Positions 63,030 to 64,000 of a stretch of 64,000 nucleotides of DNA are shown here, in pieces. The stretch comes from Actinopolymorpha singaporensis (GTDB taxonomy: Bacteria > Actinomycetota > Actinomycetes > Propionibacteriales > Actinopolymorphaceae). The DNA lies in contig NZ_LT629732.1 of NCBI RefSeq assembly GCF_900104745.1, positions 2,033,981 through 2,097,980 on the forward strand. Reading direction: 5' to 3'. Numbering within the stretch: position 1 is the stretch's first letter; each line of letters starts with the position of its first letter. A program made the translations under genes and the position numbers. The notes beneath the pieces are model-generated. The model searched no databases. It saw only the letters and a program-made list of their open reading frames with translations, and had not been told where the DNA came from.

Positions 63030-63695
63030 ATGCCAACCGGCGGCATCGGGCGGCAGTACGAACCGCGGCAAACCACTCGTACGCAGCGAATCGCCCTGGC
63101 CTTCCGCCAGCGTGCGGCCGAGACGCGTGCGCTCGCCGCGAGGCTTCGCAAGGGGGCTTCGGAAAGACGCAACCTCCTCGCGGCGCACGCCCGTGAGGAG
63201 TCCGCGCGCCGTGAGCGCGCTGCCGAGGAACGAGCCCGCACGGGCGGCGAACGCGAACGCGCCGCCAAGGCCCGCAGGCGGATGTCGCACCTTCGAGGCG
63301 TCGCAGCCGACGCGCGCCGGAGACTGGAGGAGTTGCGCTACATCCAGGCCACCGAACGCATGCGCGCGGCGAACGAACGCGACCAGCTCGCCGACCGGCG
63401 TGACCGCGAGGCCGACATGCGTGACCGGGACGCCGACCAGCGGGAACAGGTCGCCGACGAACGCGACCGAAGCGCCGACCTACGCAACCACGAGGCCGAC
63501 GTGCGCGATCGGATGGCAGACGACCGTGAACGCGGTGCGGACGAGCGCGACCGTGGCGCCGACCGGCGTGACGTGGACGCCGACGAACGCGAACAGGCAG
63601 CGGACGAACGCGAAAGCAAAGCCGACGAACGCGACGGCCGCACTGGCGAACCCGAGCACCCCACCCCTCGGCGGGGCCGCGCAAGCGGCGGTTGA
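63030..63695 (+). CDS. DERD heptad-repeat coiled-coil protein, chromosomal copy
   Basis: 221 residues from ATG 63030 (in-frame ATGs at 63009 and 62964 possible). The N-terminal helix QRIALAFRQRAAETRALAAR aligns with the island copy at 10941. From residue ~115 the repeat xADxRDR runs about fourteen times (ANERDQLADRRDREADMRD, DADQREQVADERDRSADLR). The tail is GRTGEPEHPTPRRGRASGG. No enzyme domain or signal. Function unknown. Confidence 0.7.
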   Translation: MPTGGIGRQYEPRQTTRTQRIALAFRQRAAETRALAARLRKGASERRNLLAAHAREESARRERAAEERARTGGERERAAKARRRMSHLRGVAADARRRLEELRYIQATERMRAANERDQLADRRDREADMRDRDADQREQVADERDRSADLRNHEADVRDRMADDRERGADERDRGADRRDVDADEREQAADERESKADERDGRTGEPEHPTPRRGRASGG

Positions 63696-63705
63696 CGCCA
63701 GGTAC

Positions 63706-64000
63706 TCACCCCTGCGAACGGCTCCTCGGCCACAGCTGTGGTTTCCGTCTCGCGGCGAGGTCCTCGACCCAGCCGAAGACGAGCAACGCCACCACCAGGA
63801 GCGGCCAGGTGAGCACGTACTTCCACCAGTTCGTCCGCAGGGGAAGGGTGTTCGCGAGGGACGGCACGCTCCACATCCAGTCGATCACCAGGACCGCTGC
63901 GATGAGCGCGAGTTCGTGCCAGAGGTAGATGGTGACCGCCCGCGCGTTGAAGACGTGCACCACCTTGTCGACCGGCCACGCCCGCCGCAGCCAGCCGAGG
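63706..64000 (-). CDS. Acyltransferase family 3, C-terminal part (window edge)
   Basis: The gene enters from the right edge. Hydrophobic helices ARAVTIYLWHELALIAAVLV, NWWKYVLTWPLLVVALLVFG, ending GWVEDLAARRKPQLW, match the last helices of membrane acyltransferase-3 proteins (OafA-like). Only about 97 residues are visible. Confidence 0.75.
   Translation of the reverse strand, partial: LGWLRRAWPVDKVVHVFNARAVTIYLWHELALIAAVLVIDWMWSVPSLANTLPLRTNWWKYVLTWPLLVVALLVFGWVEDLAARRKPQLWPRSRSQG

Overview
This is high-GC actinobacterial chromosome. The left end carries an MFS-transporter/thymidylate-kinase fusion translationally coupled to a DNA polymerase III delta' gene, an arrangement I associate with Nocardioidaceae/Actinopolymorphaceae-like (Propionibacteriales) genomes. 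That placement is an inference from gene content, not a measured phylogeny.

Layout. (1) 1-5,375: core genes (MFS-tmk, holB, a secreted TAP-type hydrolase). (2) 5,376-~35,700: an accretion island beginning in a tRNA-Thr(CGU) gene. The 44-bp 3' part of that tRNA (5408-5451) recurs at 14681-14724, 23111-23154 and 32085-32128, a decayed copy lies at 10001-10042 and a nearly erased one near 34985. The island therefore reads as five to six end-to-end integrative elements or their remnants. Only the unit at 14681-23154 keeps an organised replicon/integration module: tyrosine integrase, excisionase, a RepSA-type initiator cut by an in-frame amber codon, a small zinc-motif protein and an XRE regulator. 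Its cargo is an acyltransferase-like gene, a nickel/cobalt permease with a Nur-like operator, and a small hypothetical gene. The other units hold cargo (MFS pump, FG-GAP secreted protein, DERD-repeat protein, a run of oxidoreductases, nitronate monooxygenase, nitrilase, orphan P-loop kinases) between IS, phage-tail, integrase and gene fragments. (3) ~36,190-64,000: ordinary accessory chromosome, with a DHA2 efflux pump, two ArsR/AHSA1 regulator-enzyme modules flanking a kinase with an altered active site, VOC/glyoxalase genes, a DNA alkylation repair protein, GIY-YIG nuclease, WYL, LysR and HxlR regulators with divergent partners, an FtsX-type ABC exporter operon, two methyltransferases, a second DERD-repeat protein and a truncated acyltransferase at the window edge.

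How it fits together. The ends of the island units fall into families: the same 117 bp precedes the att copies at 14681 and 32085, another shared end precedes those at 10001 and 23111 and the scar near 34985, and a shared ~360-410 bp follows the tRNA and the att at 23111. Integrase remnants beside the att at 32085 and near 35015 share a C-terminus and a terminator hairpin. Related elements therefore entered this one tRNA gene repeatedly, recombined and decayed. A structured repeat (8039-8267 and 20731-21046) whose second copy holds a three-level nested palindrome is the strongest unexplained non-coding signal. The two 221-residue DERD heptad-repeat proteins, one in the island and one on the chromosome, are the most distinctive uncharacterised proteins.
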